Assembly: GCF_900115565.1 (NCBI RefSeq)
Contig: NZ_FOWW01000001.1
Location: forward strand, 965,462-1,029,461
From: Amycolatopsis arida
GTDB taxonomy: Bacteria > Actinomycetota > Actinomycetes > Mycobacteriales > Pseudonocardiaceae
Reading direction: 5' to 3'
Length of the DNA: 64,000 nt
The translations under genes were made by a program, and so were the position numbers. Shown here piece by piece: positions 42,300 through 50,867 of this stretch. The notes beneath the pieces were generated by a model that saw only the letters and a program-made list of their open reading frames with translations, was not told where the DNA came from and made no database searches. How positions within the stretch are numbered: the first letter of the stretch is position 1; each line of letters opens with the position of its first letter.

Positions 42300-42751
42300 C
42301 GCCAGCGACCGGCACAGGTCGTCACACCGGCGCCCTGTCTCGCCCCCGCACCGTCGCGCCCTGACACCCGCGCCCGCGCACCGGGACCGGTTCCACCACG
42401 CCGGCCCGTCGCCGCGCACCCGCGCGCTGGCACCCGCGCCTGACTCGACAGGTCACCGCCATACCGGCAGCTCGTCCGACCTGCCAACCCATGGTCCACC
42501 GCGACGCTCCAGGTCACGGTGCCAGCGAGTGGCCTGCAGCCGCTACCGCCCTGGTGGCGGCCCCGCCCAGCGGCACGAGTGGCAATCCGAGCCCTGGCCC
42601 GCGCCTCGTCCACCGGAACCGCCCGCGGTCGGCGGAGACCGCCGGACAGGCCGCGCTCCAGACGGGCCACCGGCTGAGCCGCCGCACGTCCCGCCGGCCG
42701 ACGTCGTCATCGCCCGCGGCCGGCGTGCGGGGCCATCCGCGTCGCCGGGTG
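42300..42751. other. Non-coding interval between convergent genes
   Basis: The 452 bp between the metalloprotease-like gene (plus) and the YgjP-type gene (minus) hold only GC-rich sequence. Open frames here have no ribosome site and no family features. No clear terminator hairpin was found by eye. Confidence 0.5.
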
Positions 42752-43345
42752 CTAGTCGTCGCCGTCCGTGGTGAGGCCCCAACCGGCCGCGGCGGAAAGG
42801 CCCTCGAGGTAGCCGATCGCCCGCTCGGTCCTCGGGTAGTTCCGCACCAGCCGCCAGAACTCCGCGTTGTGTCCCGCCACCCGCAGGTGGGCCAGCTCGT
42901 GCACGAGCACATAGTCGAGCACCCAGGACGGGACCTCCCGGAGCCGCTCGCTCACTCGGATCGTCCGGTCGGCCGGGGTGCACGAGGCCCACCTCGTCCG
43001 CATCGGCGGGACCCAGCGAACGCTGGCCGGCAGGACGGAGTCGTCCAGGTAGCGCGCGGACAACTCGGTACAGCGCAGCAGGAGCGCCTCGTCCGACGCT
43101 CGGGCGGGGGACGCCCGCCTGCGCTCCGTGCGTTGCAGCTTGCGCTGCATCTCAGCGACCCAGTGTTCTTCCTCCTTCTTGCTCATCTTGGCGGGGATCA
43201 GCACCACCAGCGTGTCACCGTCCCGGTATGCGGTGACGGTGCGCCGCCGGCGGGCGCTGCGCCGTACCTCGATCTTCTGTTGTGGGGCTTGCCGGTGGTT
43301 CTTCTTGTCCCGGTTCCGCAGCGAGGGCACCCGTGCTTCAGCCAC
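42752..43345 (-). CDS. YgjP-type metallopeptidase (DUF45, M48-like)
   Basis: A 197-residue protein starting with GTG at 43345. Features: a basic N-terminus, a beta-rich part (IEVRRSARRRRTVTAYRDGDTLVVLIPAKMSKKEEEHW), the RTRWASCTPADRTIRVSERL motif and the zinc site HELAH with a third ligand His ten residues on (RVAGHNAEFW). This is the YgjP/WLM-related metallopeptidase pattern, found in many bacteria next to DNA-repair or helicase genes. Its substrate is unknown. Upstream it shares a 140-bp divergent region with the E1-like gene. Confidence 0.88.
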   Translation of the reverse strand: MAEARVPSLRNRDKKNHRQAPQQKIEVRRSARRRRTVTAYRDGDTLVVLIPAKMSKKEEEHWVAEMQRKLQRTERRRASPARASDEALLLRCTELSARYLDDSVLPASVRWVPPMRTRWASCTPADRTIRVSERLREVPSWVLDYVLVHELAHLRVAGHNAEFWRLVRNYPRTERAIGYLEGLSAAAGWGLTTDGDD

Positions 43346-43485
43346 GGGACCACCGTAAGGCCAGTCACCGACTTCCGGTGAGGCCGCGACGCCAGAAGCC
43401 CCGAGTTGTCCACATCGCGGCTTACCTGTGGATAACTCCACCGTCGCTTAGCGAACGGTTAGCGGCCATCCGTCACCCTGGGTTC

Positions 43486-44538
43486 ATGGAACATTCACAG
43501 CCAGCGGTGGCGCTCCCCCGCCGTCCACGCCTCCTGCCCGGTCTGGAGGTGCTCGAGCGCAAACCCGACGAGGTGCAGGTCGGCCTGGACCCACGGCACG
43601 CCGTGGTGGCCGACGAGCTGCCGAGCACGGTGATCGACATGCTGCGGACCATGGACGGCACCCGAACCGTCGATGCCCTGCTCGAGCAGGTCAACGGCGA
43701 CGATTCCGAACGACTACGCGGCGTCCTCACCGGGCTTGCCAGGTTCGGCCTCCTGGAGGACGCGTCGAACCGCCGTGGCCGCCGAACGGTGGTCGAGCCC
43801 GAGCTGTGGCCGCTGCGCGCCGGGATGCGACGGCACGACGTGGTGGCACGGCGCGAGCGGTGCGCGCTGGCGGTGTACGGGGGTGGGAGGCTCGCCGTCG
43901 CCGTGTCCGTTCTGCTGGCGACCGCCGGTGTCGGGCAGATCGACGTGCGTGCCCCCGGTCTGGTGACAGCGTCCGACCTGGGTTCCGGGCTTCTCGACGG
44001 AGACGTGGGCCGTGAGCGCGGGGAGGCCATCGCGGCGGCCATCCACAGGGCGAACAGCCGGACCAGGACCACCAGGATCGGCGGTGGCCGCCGACCGGAC
44101 CTCGCGCTGCTCACCGACGCCGTCGTGCCCGCTCCCGAGGTCGTCCACGAACTCGTCGCCGACGGGGTGCCGCACCTGCCGGTGCGGATCCGCGACGGCA
44201 TCGGGATCATCGGGCCGCTGGTGTTCCCCGGTCGCAGCACCTGCCTGCGCTGCGCCGACCTCACCCGCGCCGACCTCGACGAATGCTGGCCACGGGTGGC
44301 CAGCCAACTCGCCGGCAGGATGCAGCACGCGGAGCTGAGCGCGGTGCAGGCCGCCGCGGCGCTGGCGACGACGCAGGTGCTGCGTGTGTTGAGTCACACC
44401 CCGGAGCCGCCGCCGGTGTGGAACGCGACGTTGGAAATCGACACCTACGACGGCAAGGTGTGGCATCGCCCCTGGGACCCGCATCCGGACTGCCGGTGCG
44501 GCGCCTTTCCGCCAGGCGGCCTACGCCCGGAGGCGTAA
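43486..44538 (+). CDS. E1-like (ThiF/ocin-type) protein
   Basis: A 350-residue protein, ATG at 43486. Residues 20-110 look like a leader-binding winged helix (LPGLEVLERKPDEVQVGLDPRHAVVADELPSTVIDMLRTMDG). The E1-like part follows with a degenerate nucleotide motif (AVYGGGRLAVAVSVLLATAGVGQIDVRAPG). Zinc-type cysteines are CLRC (about 265) and CRC near the end (HPDCRCGAFPPGG). It resembles the E1-like half of TOMM cyclodehydratases but no YcaO gene is near; by position it corresponds to mycobacterial Rv3196. Its partner is unknown. A role in peptide modification is inference only. Confidence 0.75.
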   Translation: MEHSQPAVALPRRPRLLPGLEVLERKPDEVQVGLDPRHAVVADELPSTVIDMLRTMDGTRTVDALLEQVNGDDSERLRGVLTGLARFGLLEDASNRRGRRTVVEPELWPLRAGMRRHDVVARRERCALAVYGGGRLAVAVSVLLATAGVGQIDVRAPGLVTASDLGSGLLDGDVGRERGEAIAAAIHRANSRTRTTRIGGGRRPDLALLTDAVVPAPEVVHELVADGVPHLPVRIRDGIGIIGPLVFPGRSTCLRCADLTRADLDECWPRVASQLAGRMQHAELSAVQAAAALATTQVLRVLSHTPEPPPVWNATLEIDTYDGKVWHRPWDPHPDCRCGAFPPGGLRPEA

Positions 44539-44596
44539 TGGGCCCTACCACGCGAAGAGGCTGCGCGGGATGTGATCGGCAAGGCAGAATCGCGGG

Positions 44597-45946
44597 GTGG
44601 CCGACTTCCGCGAGCAGACCGACGACCATGCCGACACCGTCATGCCCCGCGGCGCGGCGGCGCGGACGGCGAAGCTGGCCAGCCTCCCGCTGGGCATCGC
44701 CGGCCGCGCGGTCGGTGGTTGGGGGCGGCGGCTGACCGGGCAGAGCGCGGAGGAGGTCAACACAGCGCTGTCGGCGAAGGCCGCCGAACAGCTGTTCGAG
44801 GTGCTCGGCACGCTCAAGGGTGGCGCGATGAAGTTCGGCCAGGCGTTGAGCGTGTTCGAAGCGGCGGTCCCGGATGAGCTGGCCGCGCCCTACCGCGACG
44901 CGTTGACCAAGCTGCAGGCGGCGGCCCACCCGATGCCGGCTCGACAGACCCACCGGGTGCTCGCCGAGCAGCTCGGCCGTGGGTGGCGGGACCGGTTCGC
45001 CGACTTCGCCGACGAGCCCGCCGCGTCGGCCAGCATCGGGCAGGTCCACCGCGCCGTCTGGCACGACGGCCGGGAGGTCGCGGTCAAGGTGCAGTACCCG
45101 GGAGCGGACGAGGCCCTGCGCAGCGACCTCCGCCAGCTGCAGCGCTTCGCCCGGCTGTTCCAGGCACTGGTGCCGGGCACCGACGTCAAGCCGTTGCTGG
45201 CCGAGCTGGCCGCCCGCATGGACGAGGAGCTCGACTACCGGCTGGAGGCGGACAACCAGCGGGGGTTCGCGAAGACGTTCGCCGGGGACGACCACGTCTT
45301 GGTGCCCCGCGTGCTGGCCAGCGCGCCGAAGGTCGTGGTGAGTGAGTGGGTCTGCGGGACGCCGTTCGCGCACATCATCCGTGAGGGCACCACCGAGCAG
45401 CGGAACCGGGCGGGCCGGCTGCTCGCCGAGTTCCACTACTCGTCGCCGGCGCGGGCGCGGCTGCTCCACTCCGACCCGCATCCCGGCAACTTCATGCTGC
45501 TCGACGACGGTCGCCTGGGCGTGATCGACTTCGGGGCGGTGGCGCGGTTGCCGAACGGCACTCCACCCATGCTGGGGGTGATCATGCGGCTGGCGTTGGA
45601 GGGCCGTTCCGCCGAGCTGCTGGACGCCCTGCGTGCGGAAGGGTTCGTCCGGCCGGGTACCCGGCTCGACGCCGACGACGTCTACACCTACCTGGCGCCG
45701 CTGGTGGCGCCGCTGACCCAGGAGCGGTTCCACTTCACCCGGCGGTGGGCGCAGCAGCAGGCGCTGCGCATGGGCGACACCCGCAGCCAGGACTTCCGCA
45801 CCGGCCGCTCGCTGAACCTGCCGCCGAACTGGCTGCTCATCCACCGGGTCACCGCAGGCGCCGTCGGCATCCTCTGCCAGCTCGACGCCGAACTGGAGTT
45901 GCGGGCCATCGTGGAGCGGTGGCAACCGGGTTTCGTGGCCGAATAG
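44597..45946 (+). CDS. ABC1/AarF-type atypical kinase
   Basis: A 449-residue protein of the ABC1/ADCK/UbiB kinase family. Hallmarks are KGGAMKFGQALSVFE (the KxGQ region near residue 73), the Ala-rich nucleotide loop DEPAASASIGQVHRAVW, VAVKVQYPG with the catalytic Lys, DEELDYRLEADNQR, LLHSDPHPGNFML (catalytic Asp) and VIDFGAVARL (metal-binding Asp). The GTG at 44597 is assumed; ATG at 44642 is an alternative. It matches Rv3197, which lies directly next to whiB7 in mycobacteria. Here the two are 3.7 kb apart with a methyltransferase island between. The substrate is unknown; the family supports isoprenoid-lipid metabolism. Confidence 0.92.
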   Translation: MADFREQTDDHADTVMPRGAAARTAKLASLPLGIAGRAVGGWGRRLTGQSAEEVNTALSAKAAEQLFEVLGTLKGGAMKFGQALSVFEAAVPDELAAPYRDALTKLQAAAHPMPARQTHRVLAEQLGRGWRDRFADFADEPAASASIGQVHRAVWHDGREVAVKVQYPGADEALRSDLRQLQRFARLFQALVPGTDVKPLLAELAARMDEELDYRLEADNQRGFAKTFAGDDHVLVPRVLASAPKVVVSEWVCGTPFAHIIREGTTEQRNRAGRLLAEFHYSSPARARLLHSDPHPGNFMLLDDGRLGVIDFGAVARLPNGTPPMLGVIMRLALEGRSAELLDALRAEGFVRPGTRLDADDVYTYLAPLVAPLTQERFHFTRRWAQQQALRMGDTRSQDFRTGRSLNLPPNWLLIHRVTAGAVGILCQLDAELELRAIVERWQPGFVAE

Positions 45947-46065
45947 CCGGTCGGTTGTCCCCAACTTCTGGTTTCGGAGCACGACGGCTCCATTCGTCAC
46001 GCCGAGTTGTCCACAGTTCACCGATTCCTGTTCCCCGCCCTCCCTTCCCTCGGCACCCTCGAGGC

Positions 46066-46988
46066 ATGACCACTTCCACCAGCGCCCTCACCACCATCGG
46101 AACCGAGGGAGTCACCACCACCGGGGAACTGCACGCCGCCGGGCTGTCCAAGCGGATGATCAACAACCGCTGCCGACCCGGTGGCCCGTGGCGGCGTCTG
46201 CTTCCCCAGGTCGTCCTGCTCGGCAACGGCGCGCCGACCCGGAGCCAGCTCCTGCGCGCGGCGATCGGGCAGTTCGGCGACGACGCGGTGCTCACCGGTG
46301 TCGACGCCCTACGGGCACACGGGGTGGAGCTTCCACCGCCCCGAGCGGTGCACGTCCTGGTGCCGGCCACCCGGCGTGTCCTGCCGCCCGAGTTCATCCT
46401 GCTCGAACGCACCACGAGGCCACCCCATCCCGTGCGGGTGGACGGGCTGCCGTTCGCTCCCGCCGCGCGAGCGGCGGTGGACGCGGCCCGCCGGCAGACC
46501 GACCCCGACGCCCTGCGCAACGTACTCACCCTCCCGGTCTACTACGGCCTGTGCACCCTCGCCGGGCTGCGGGCCGAGTTGGAGGCCGGGAACCAACGGG
46601 GCAGCGCGGCCGTGCGTGCGGAGCTCCGCCGCCTGTACGACCAGCGGGCCACGTTCGTGCACGGCGCCGCCCGGCAACTCGTCGCCAGGGCACCCCTGGC
46701 CCGGCCGCTGTGGGACGTCACGATCTGTGATCTGCGGGGGCGGCGAATCGGCACGGTCGACGCGTGGTGGGACGACGTCGGAATGGGATGGCAGTTCGGG
46801 GCGTCGGAGGACGGTCGGCTGAACCACCTGGCGCTCACCGCCGCCGGCGTGGTGCTGGTGCGGACCGAGCGAGCGCGGGTGCGGGAGGACGCCCCGGGCG
46901 TCATCCGGGAGCTGGTGAGCGCCTTCGCCGCCGCCGCGGCCAGGGCACGGCCGCGTGTCGCGTACCGCAGCTCTTCGGCACGGCCTGA
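46066..46988 (+). CDS. AbiEi-like winged-helix protein with probable C-terminal frameshift
   Basis: Starts ATG at 46066. The N-terminal 50 residues (VTTTGELHAAGLSKRMINNRCRPGGPWRRLLPQVVLL) match the winged helix of AbiEi-type antitoxins; the rest (to about residue 300) is a DUF559-like region ending in the SAFAAAAARARPRV segment near residue 300. The frame used by the body has no stop until 47664, running through two minus-strand genes. In the neighbouring frame the end would read RVPQLFGTA then TGA at 46986-46988, nine bases before the convergent gene. A one-base shift at the 3' end is therefore likely, and 46988 is given as the intended stop. No toxin gene is adjacent. Confidence 0.6.
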
Positions 46989-46996
46989 CCGGAGGC

Positions 46997-47182
46997 TCAC
47001 CAGTACTCGCTGGGCAGCTTCCCCTCGATGTCCCGGACGTGCGCTCGGGCGCATCGGGGACACCACCACTGGTGCCGGCCGTGGTTCTGGTCGAGCACCC
47101 ACGACAGGTTCTCCACGGGGTCGCCGTGGGGGTCGCGGCGCGTCCCGCAGCGCGCACAGATCACGAGCTCGGAGCCCGTCAC
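46997..47182 (-). CDS. Small zinc-ribbon-like protein
   Basis: A 61-residue protein with two CxxC knuckles, CARC (residues 10-13) and CPRC (about 41-44), a typical treble-clef or ribbon zinc site. The body GDPVENLSWVLDQNHGRHQWW and the end EGKLPSEYW are well formed. Its ATG overlaps the methyltransferase stop by four bases, so the two are translationally coupled. I do not know the family; by size and cysteines it may be a nucleic-acid or ribosome partner. It converges on the AbiEi-like gene. Confidence 0.75.
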   Translation of the reverse strand: MTGSELVICARCGTRRDPHGDPVENLSWVLDQNHGRHQWWCPRCARAHVRDIEGKLPSEYW

Positions 47183-48063
47183 GCACGCCGTCCGGTGTGC
47201 ACCGTGCGGGCGGAGAGGAGGTAGAGGTCGTCACGGGCGCCGAGGTACTCCGGCGCGTCCGGATCGAGCAGCAGGCGCACGGCGTCCCGGTCGCCGGGTG
47301 CCAGCAGCTCGTCGCCGACGTCGGCGAGCCAGGACATCCGTTCCAGCACGTAATCCCGAACCGGCGGCGTCGTCGGCGCGGGATGGTCGACGAGATAGCT
47401 GAAGGAGGTGATCTGCGCCAGGCCGGCACGGTGCAGTGCGCTGGCCCAGCCGTACGGCATCCGGACGGCGTCGGGGATGTCGGCACGCAGGCGGGCGAAC
47501 CAGGCCGCGCGGGCGGCGGTCAGCCGGTCCTCCAGGCCCGGCTCGCCGACCCCGAGGTCCCACGGCAGGCAGCGTGCGTCGAGCCCACCTTCGGCGACGG
47601 CGAGCCGGCCGCCGTCCCGGAGGAGGGCGGCGAGCCGGCCGAGGGCGGTCTGCTGATCAGGTAGGTGATGCACGACGTGCGAAGCCCAGATCAGGTCGGC
47701 GGGCGGTACCAGGTCCGCGAGCGCGGGTGAGCCGGCGTCGGCGACGACCGTCTCGACCCGGACGGGCGGCCCGTCGTGCTCGGCCAGCTCGGCCCGCACA
47801 GTGGCCGAGGCCGCGGCCAACAGCTCGTCCACGGCGTCGAGCAGCACGAGCGTTCCGCCGCCGCGGCGGCGCAGCGCGGCGGCGAGCGCGGCGCTCATCC
47901 CGCCGGAGCCCGAGCCGATGTCGATCACCGTGGCGGCCGCGCCTAGGTCGGTGGTGAGCCGGTCGGCCACCGCGTCGAGCGCGGACCGCTCGAGGACGTC
48001 CGCGCGACGCAGCGCCGGAAGCCGGGATGCCCAGTCCACGTCGTCATGGGTGTGCGCCGTCAC
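47179..48063 (-). CDS. Class I SAM-dependent methyltransferase
   Basis: A 294-residue protein starting with GTG at 48063 after GGAGGC; the frame stays open upstream to 48732 but that part is low-complexity repeat. The SAM-binding motif I reads ATVIDIGSGSGGMSAALAAAL (about 43-63), followed by an acidic residue in VLLDAVDEL, motif II VVADAGSPAL and the ASHVVHHLPDQQTAL segment. This is UbiE/methyltransferase-12 architecture, acting on a small molecule. The C-terminal 120 residues are specific to the subgroup. With the zinc-ribbon gene it forms a two-gene operon. Confidence 0.88.
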   Translation of the reverse strand: MTAHTHDDVDWASRLPALRRADVLERSALDAVADRLTTDLGAAATVIDIGSGSGGMSAALAAALRRRGGGTLVLLDAVDELLAAASATVRAELAEHDGPPVRVETVVADAGSPALADLVPPADLIWASHVVHHLPDQQTALGRLAALLRDGGRLAVAEGGLDARCLPWDLGVGEPGLEDRLTAARAAWFARLRADIPDAVRMPYGWASALHRAGLAQITSFSYLVDHPAPTTPPVRDYVLERMSWLADVGDELLAPGDRDAVRLLLDPDAPEYLGARDDLYLLSARTVHTGRRA

Positions 48064-49380
48064 GCCTCCATCTAACACGAACTGTCGAACCGAACGCCGC
48101 AACGCGGCGAGTCCCGGCTGCGGTGCCCAGAGCGAACGACGGGACCGCCGAGGCCTGGGTGCTCTCCAGAGCCCGCGTCCGGTCCCGACAGCACCCGTCC
48201 CCACCGGCAAGGACGGGTCACACACGATGACGACATATCGACGAACCACTCCACAAGGGCGGGCGGAAGGAAGCGGGCGAGCCGGCGAAAGGCGGTGGGA
48301 GGGAGGGGGGAGGGGGAGGGGGAGGGGGCGAGAGATCCGAGGAAGAGCAGAGCCGGGGGAGACGAGAAGAGGAGACAGAGCACGAGGCACGGAGCAAGAA
48401 GTGACCATCGCCGAAAGCCATCGCCGAAAGCCGCCGCCGAAAGCCGCCGCCGGGAGCGCCGTCGGGAGCCGCCACCCGAAGCCGCCGCCGAGAGCCGCCT
48501 CGGGAGCCGCCGCCGGAAGCCGCCCCCGAGAACCACTGTCGGGAGCACCGGCCGGTCCGGCGTGGCCGTGGCGGCTATCTGCTGATTTGCCGGCGACCAC
48601 CACCTGGACAGCCAGCGCAGCAACAACGCGATGCCGCGGGTCGTCGACCAGGTGTATGGCGCACAGGGCACAGCGCAGGGCACGGAGCACGGAGCACGGA
48701 GCACGGAGCACGGAGCACGGAGCACGGAGCACGGAGCACGGAGCACGGAGCCACTGTCACCCCTGCCGGTGAGAAAGCTGCTGCCCGATCCCGGCATCGA
48801 GGCGTATCGAAGCCACCAGGCCAGGCCGCGCGGGCGACATGTGTACGGGCGGCTCGCGCCCGATGGGACGGCCACCGGGTGCACTCGCAGCCGGACGGAG
48901 CCCAACGCTGGGGTGGCTTCGCTCGCGCCGGGCAATCGGTCGGCGATTTTTCGCGGGTCCCTCGGCAGTGGGCGTTCGCCACGCTCCGCGTACTGATCAG
49001 TATCCGCCGCCCAGACCGCAGGCGACTGCGGCGTCCGCCGGACACGGGGAATGACGACTCCGTCCGAAGTGCGCTCCCGACTGGCCACATCACGGCATCC
49101 GCACCATCACCCTCGGCACGCAGTCGCCGACCAGCCCATGGCGGACCATGATCCCCGCCGCCCTGGGCCGCTCGCCATCTCGTCGACCGTCTCGGGCGCG
49201 CCACCGCTGACGTCGCCCGTCGTGTCGTTCGTCGGACCCAGGCCGTCGAACGCCAGAACCCAGACGGGACCGGCGAACTCACATCCGGTCACGACTCCAG
49301 AGGCGCCCGTAGAGCGGAGAAGGGGTGTGGGGCAGAGGAAACCCCCACCCCACACCCCGATATCAGGACATTTCGTGTAA
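48064..49380. repeat. Long non-coding interval with low-complexity repeats
   Basis: The 1.3 kb upstream of the methyltransferase holds no supportable gene. Repeats in order: a G-rich run of about 33 bp at 48296-48328 (GGGAGGG type, guanine-quadruplex-like); about ten imperfect 12-13-bp units (GCCGCCGCCGAAA core) at 48409-48537; and ten tandem copies of the heptamer CACGGAG at 48681-48750. From 48,760 to 49,320 the sequence is unique and unrecognised. A hairpin at 49322-49358 ends the interval. Confidence 0.75.
49322..49358 (-). terminator. Hairpin after the 86-codon gene
   Basis: Arms GGGGTGTGGGG (49322-49332) and CCCCACACCCC (49348-49358) with a 15-base loop, 22 bp after the stop of the small minus-strand gene at 49381. 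It is a plausible terminator for the whiB7 transcript; no U-tract is visible. Confidence 0.6.
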
Positions 49381-49641
49381 TCAGGACGCGGCGCGGCCAG
49401 CCTTCCTGGTAGACCGGCGCGATGCCCTGATCCACGGGCGGGACGCGCGACCCGGCGGCTGCGGTCGCGTGCCGTGGACGTCCTCAACCAACTCCCGTAT
49501 TCGGGCTCTGGCCAGGTCTTCGTAGAGCAACATCTTCGGGATCTCCTTGAACATGTTCGGTGCGGCGCTCGGTCGGTGGAGCGACGCGTGTTCGGTGTGC
49601 GCGCGGGTGCGCGGCGCGGCTGGAATCTCGTTGTTCGTCAT
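49381..49641 (-). CDS. Small hypothetical protein downstream of whiB7
   Basis: An 86-residue protein, ATG at 49641 after AAAAGG. The N-terminal 30 residues are polar and probably disordered. The centre, MFKEIPKMLLYEDLARARIRELVEDVHG (about 30-57), is an amphipathic helix of a type seen in short actinomycete proteins, and the tail is strongly basic (RPWIRASRRSTRKAGRAAS). It lies 87 bp after whiB7 on the same strand and may be part of the whiB7 transcript. Function is unknown. Confidence 0.6.
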   Translation of the reverse strand: MTNNEIPAAPRTRAHTEHASLHRPSAAPNMFKEIPKMLLYEDLARARIRELVEDVHGTRPQPPGRASRPWIRASRRSTRKAGRAAS

Positions 49642-49728
49642 GCCTTTTCGACCTGCCTCAGACGGTTCGGTGGGCGCGGGTCACGGTGGCCGGGCCACCA
49701 TGCTGAACGGTTCGCTCGCGAACCCCAC

Positions 49729-50100
49729 TCACGCCGCCACGCTCCGCCCCTCATGCTCGGGCTTGGACTCGACCACCGGGTTCTTCCGCGGCCGGCCGCG
49801 GGGACGCTTCCGCGCGATGACCACACCACGCTCGAAGATCTCCCCGCCCCAGACGCCCCAGGGCTCCCGCCGGGCCAGAGCACCGGCCAGGCAGGCCTCC
49901 CGCACCGGGCAGTCGGCGCACAACTGCTTGGCCCGCTCCAGCTCGGCCGGGGACTCCGCGAACCACAGGTCCGCGTCGCCGGACCGGCACGGCAGCTCGA
50001 GGTCCGGGCTGGACAGTGCGTCGAGCAGCCCACTGACTCCCCAGTCGGCGAGCTCGCCGGGTAACGCCTCCTCGGACACGAAGGCGGTTGCCGATGACAT
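49729..50100 (-). CDS. whiB7: WhiB7-type iron-sulfur transcriptional regulator
   Basis: A 123-residue Wbl protein. Four cysteines (38, 61, 64 and 70) ligate the [4Fe-4S] cluster, followed by GVWGG (82-86) and an AT-hook RGRPRK (101-106), which among Wbl proteins is diagnostic of WhiB7. WhiB7 binds sigma-A and AT-rich DNA just upstream of the -35 box to activate intrinsic antibiotic resistance genes and its own promoter. ATG at 50100 follows AAAGGAGAT. As in mycobacteria it neighbours uvrD2. Its long leader (to about 50,581) contains an upstream ORF and a strong hairpin. Confidence 0.95.
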   Translation of the reverse strand: MSSATAFVSEEALPGELADWGVSGLLDALSSPDLELPCRSGDADLWFAESPAELERAKQLCADCPVREACLAGALARREPWGVWGGEIFERGVVIARKRPRGRPRKNPVVESKPEHEGRSVAA

Positions 50101-50167
50101 TCCGTATCTCCTTTGTGTATTCAGGGTTCTCTCACTGGCTGCCGGCGGTGGAACTCGAGCCGAACAG

Positions 50168-50210
50168 CACGAAGGCCGCGGATCCGATGTACGGTTCCGC
50201 GGCCTTCGTG
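50168..50210 (-). promoter_or_regulatory. Attenuator-like hairpin in the whiB7 leader
   Basis: Perfect 15-bp arms CACGAAGGCCGCGGA (50168-50182) and TCCGCGGCCTTCGTG (50196-50210) with a 13-base loop. On the minus strand it lies between the upstream ORF stop (50233) and the whiB7 ribosome site, where other actinobacteria have a conditional terminator. No long U-tract follows (CTGTTCGG), so it might instead block ribosome access or act as a weak terminator. Confidence 0.75.
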
Positions 50211-50232
50211 AGCCTGTTCTCCTGACGGAGGG

Positions 50233-50505
50233 TCAGGGACCTCGCTCATCTACGGGCAGCGGAACACAGACCTGCTTGGCGATCAGCAGATCCTTGGTCA
50301 CCGGGAGAAACGCCGGACGACGAACGTCGGCGTCGACTCGAGCGGTCTGGGTGAGGTCGCGGCGCTCCAGATACACATGCGCGGCGGCCTCGACCGACGG
50401 TCGGGTGGCCATGGACATGCCGATGCCCCGGCGAACGGCCGTGCACGCATTGGCGGCAGCGGACACACGGGTGCCAGGGACGGCGGTCAAGTAAGTGATC
50501 TTCAT
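50233..50505 (-). CDS. 90-codon upstream ORF in the whiB7 leader
   Basis: ATG at 50505 follows GGGGAGGTG at a good distance and opens a 90-aa frame starting MKITYLTAVPGTRVSAAANACTA. A GTG at 50574 in the same frame could start a longer form almost at the transcript end. The stop at 50233 lies 23 bases before the attenuator-like hairpin. whiB7 leaders in other actinobacteria contain short translated upstream ORFs whose stalled translation frees whiB7; this ORF has the right place but is unusually long. It may also encode a functional small protein. The sequence matches no family I know. Confidence 0.6.
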   Translation of the reverse strand: MKITYLTAVPGTRVSAAANACTAVRRGIGMSMATRPSVEAAAHVYLERRDLTQTARVDADVRRPAFLPVTKDLLIAKQVCVPLPVDERGP

Positions 50506-50587
50506 CCCAGGCACCTCCCCAGATGTCCGAACGGCTCGCCGTGTCGCGTCCCGGCGAATGTGGACGAGTCTCACGACCCGTACCTGC

Positions 50588-50625
50588 AGGTTATTGGTCC
50601 TCGACCGGCCGAGGCAACTGATTTT
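50588..50625 (-). promoter_or_regulatory. Predicted WhiB7-activated promoter of whiB7
   Basis: On the minus strand: AAAATC (50625-50620), then CAG and -35 TTGCCT (50617-50612), an 18-bp spacer, and -10 TAACCT (50593-50588). An AT-rich motif directly upstream of -35 is the known binding feature of WhiB7 at its own promoter, so positive autoregulation is expected. The predicted transcript starts near 50,581, giving a leader of about 480 nt. Confidence 0.7.
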
Positions 50626-50867
50626 CGAGAAATCTTCCGAAGTCGCCGAAAATCGTGCCTGACCTGGACTTTCGCCGGCAGGAGCAGCTGACCGGGTGAG
50701 CCGACCGACTGCCTGCCCGGCTGCACCGCGATGGACGGTCGAGGGTCCGCCACGAGCAGTCGCCACACCGCCGCGGACAGCGAGCCGCGAACCCCGTCGC
50801 GGCTACGAAACGAGACACGAGCGTCACCGCGCCACGCCGCCGGAACGACCGCGAAGGCGGCGCTCGC
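50626..50867. other. Interval between uvrD2 and the whiB7 promoter
   Basis: No gene is visible. The part next to the promoter is less GC-rich (AAAATCGTG, AAATCTTCC). The remainder is GC-rich and lies between the uvrD2 stop and the promoter, so it may include the uvrD2 terminator, although no hairpin stands out. Confidence 0.45.

Noticed and set aside
47179..48732. 517-codon extended form of the methyltransferase
   Set aside because: The extra N-terminal part translates simple repeats; GTG at 48063 has a good ribosome site and starts just before the SAM domain.
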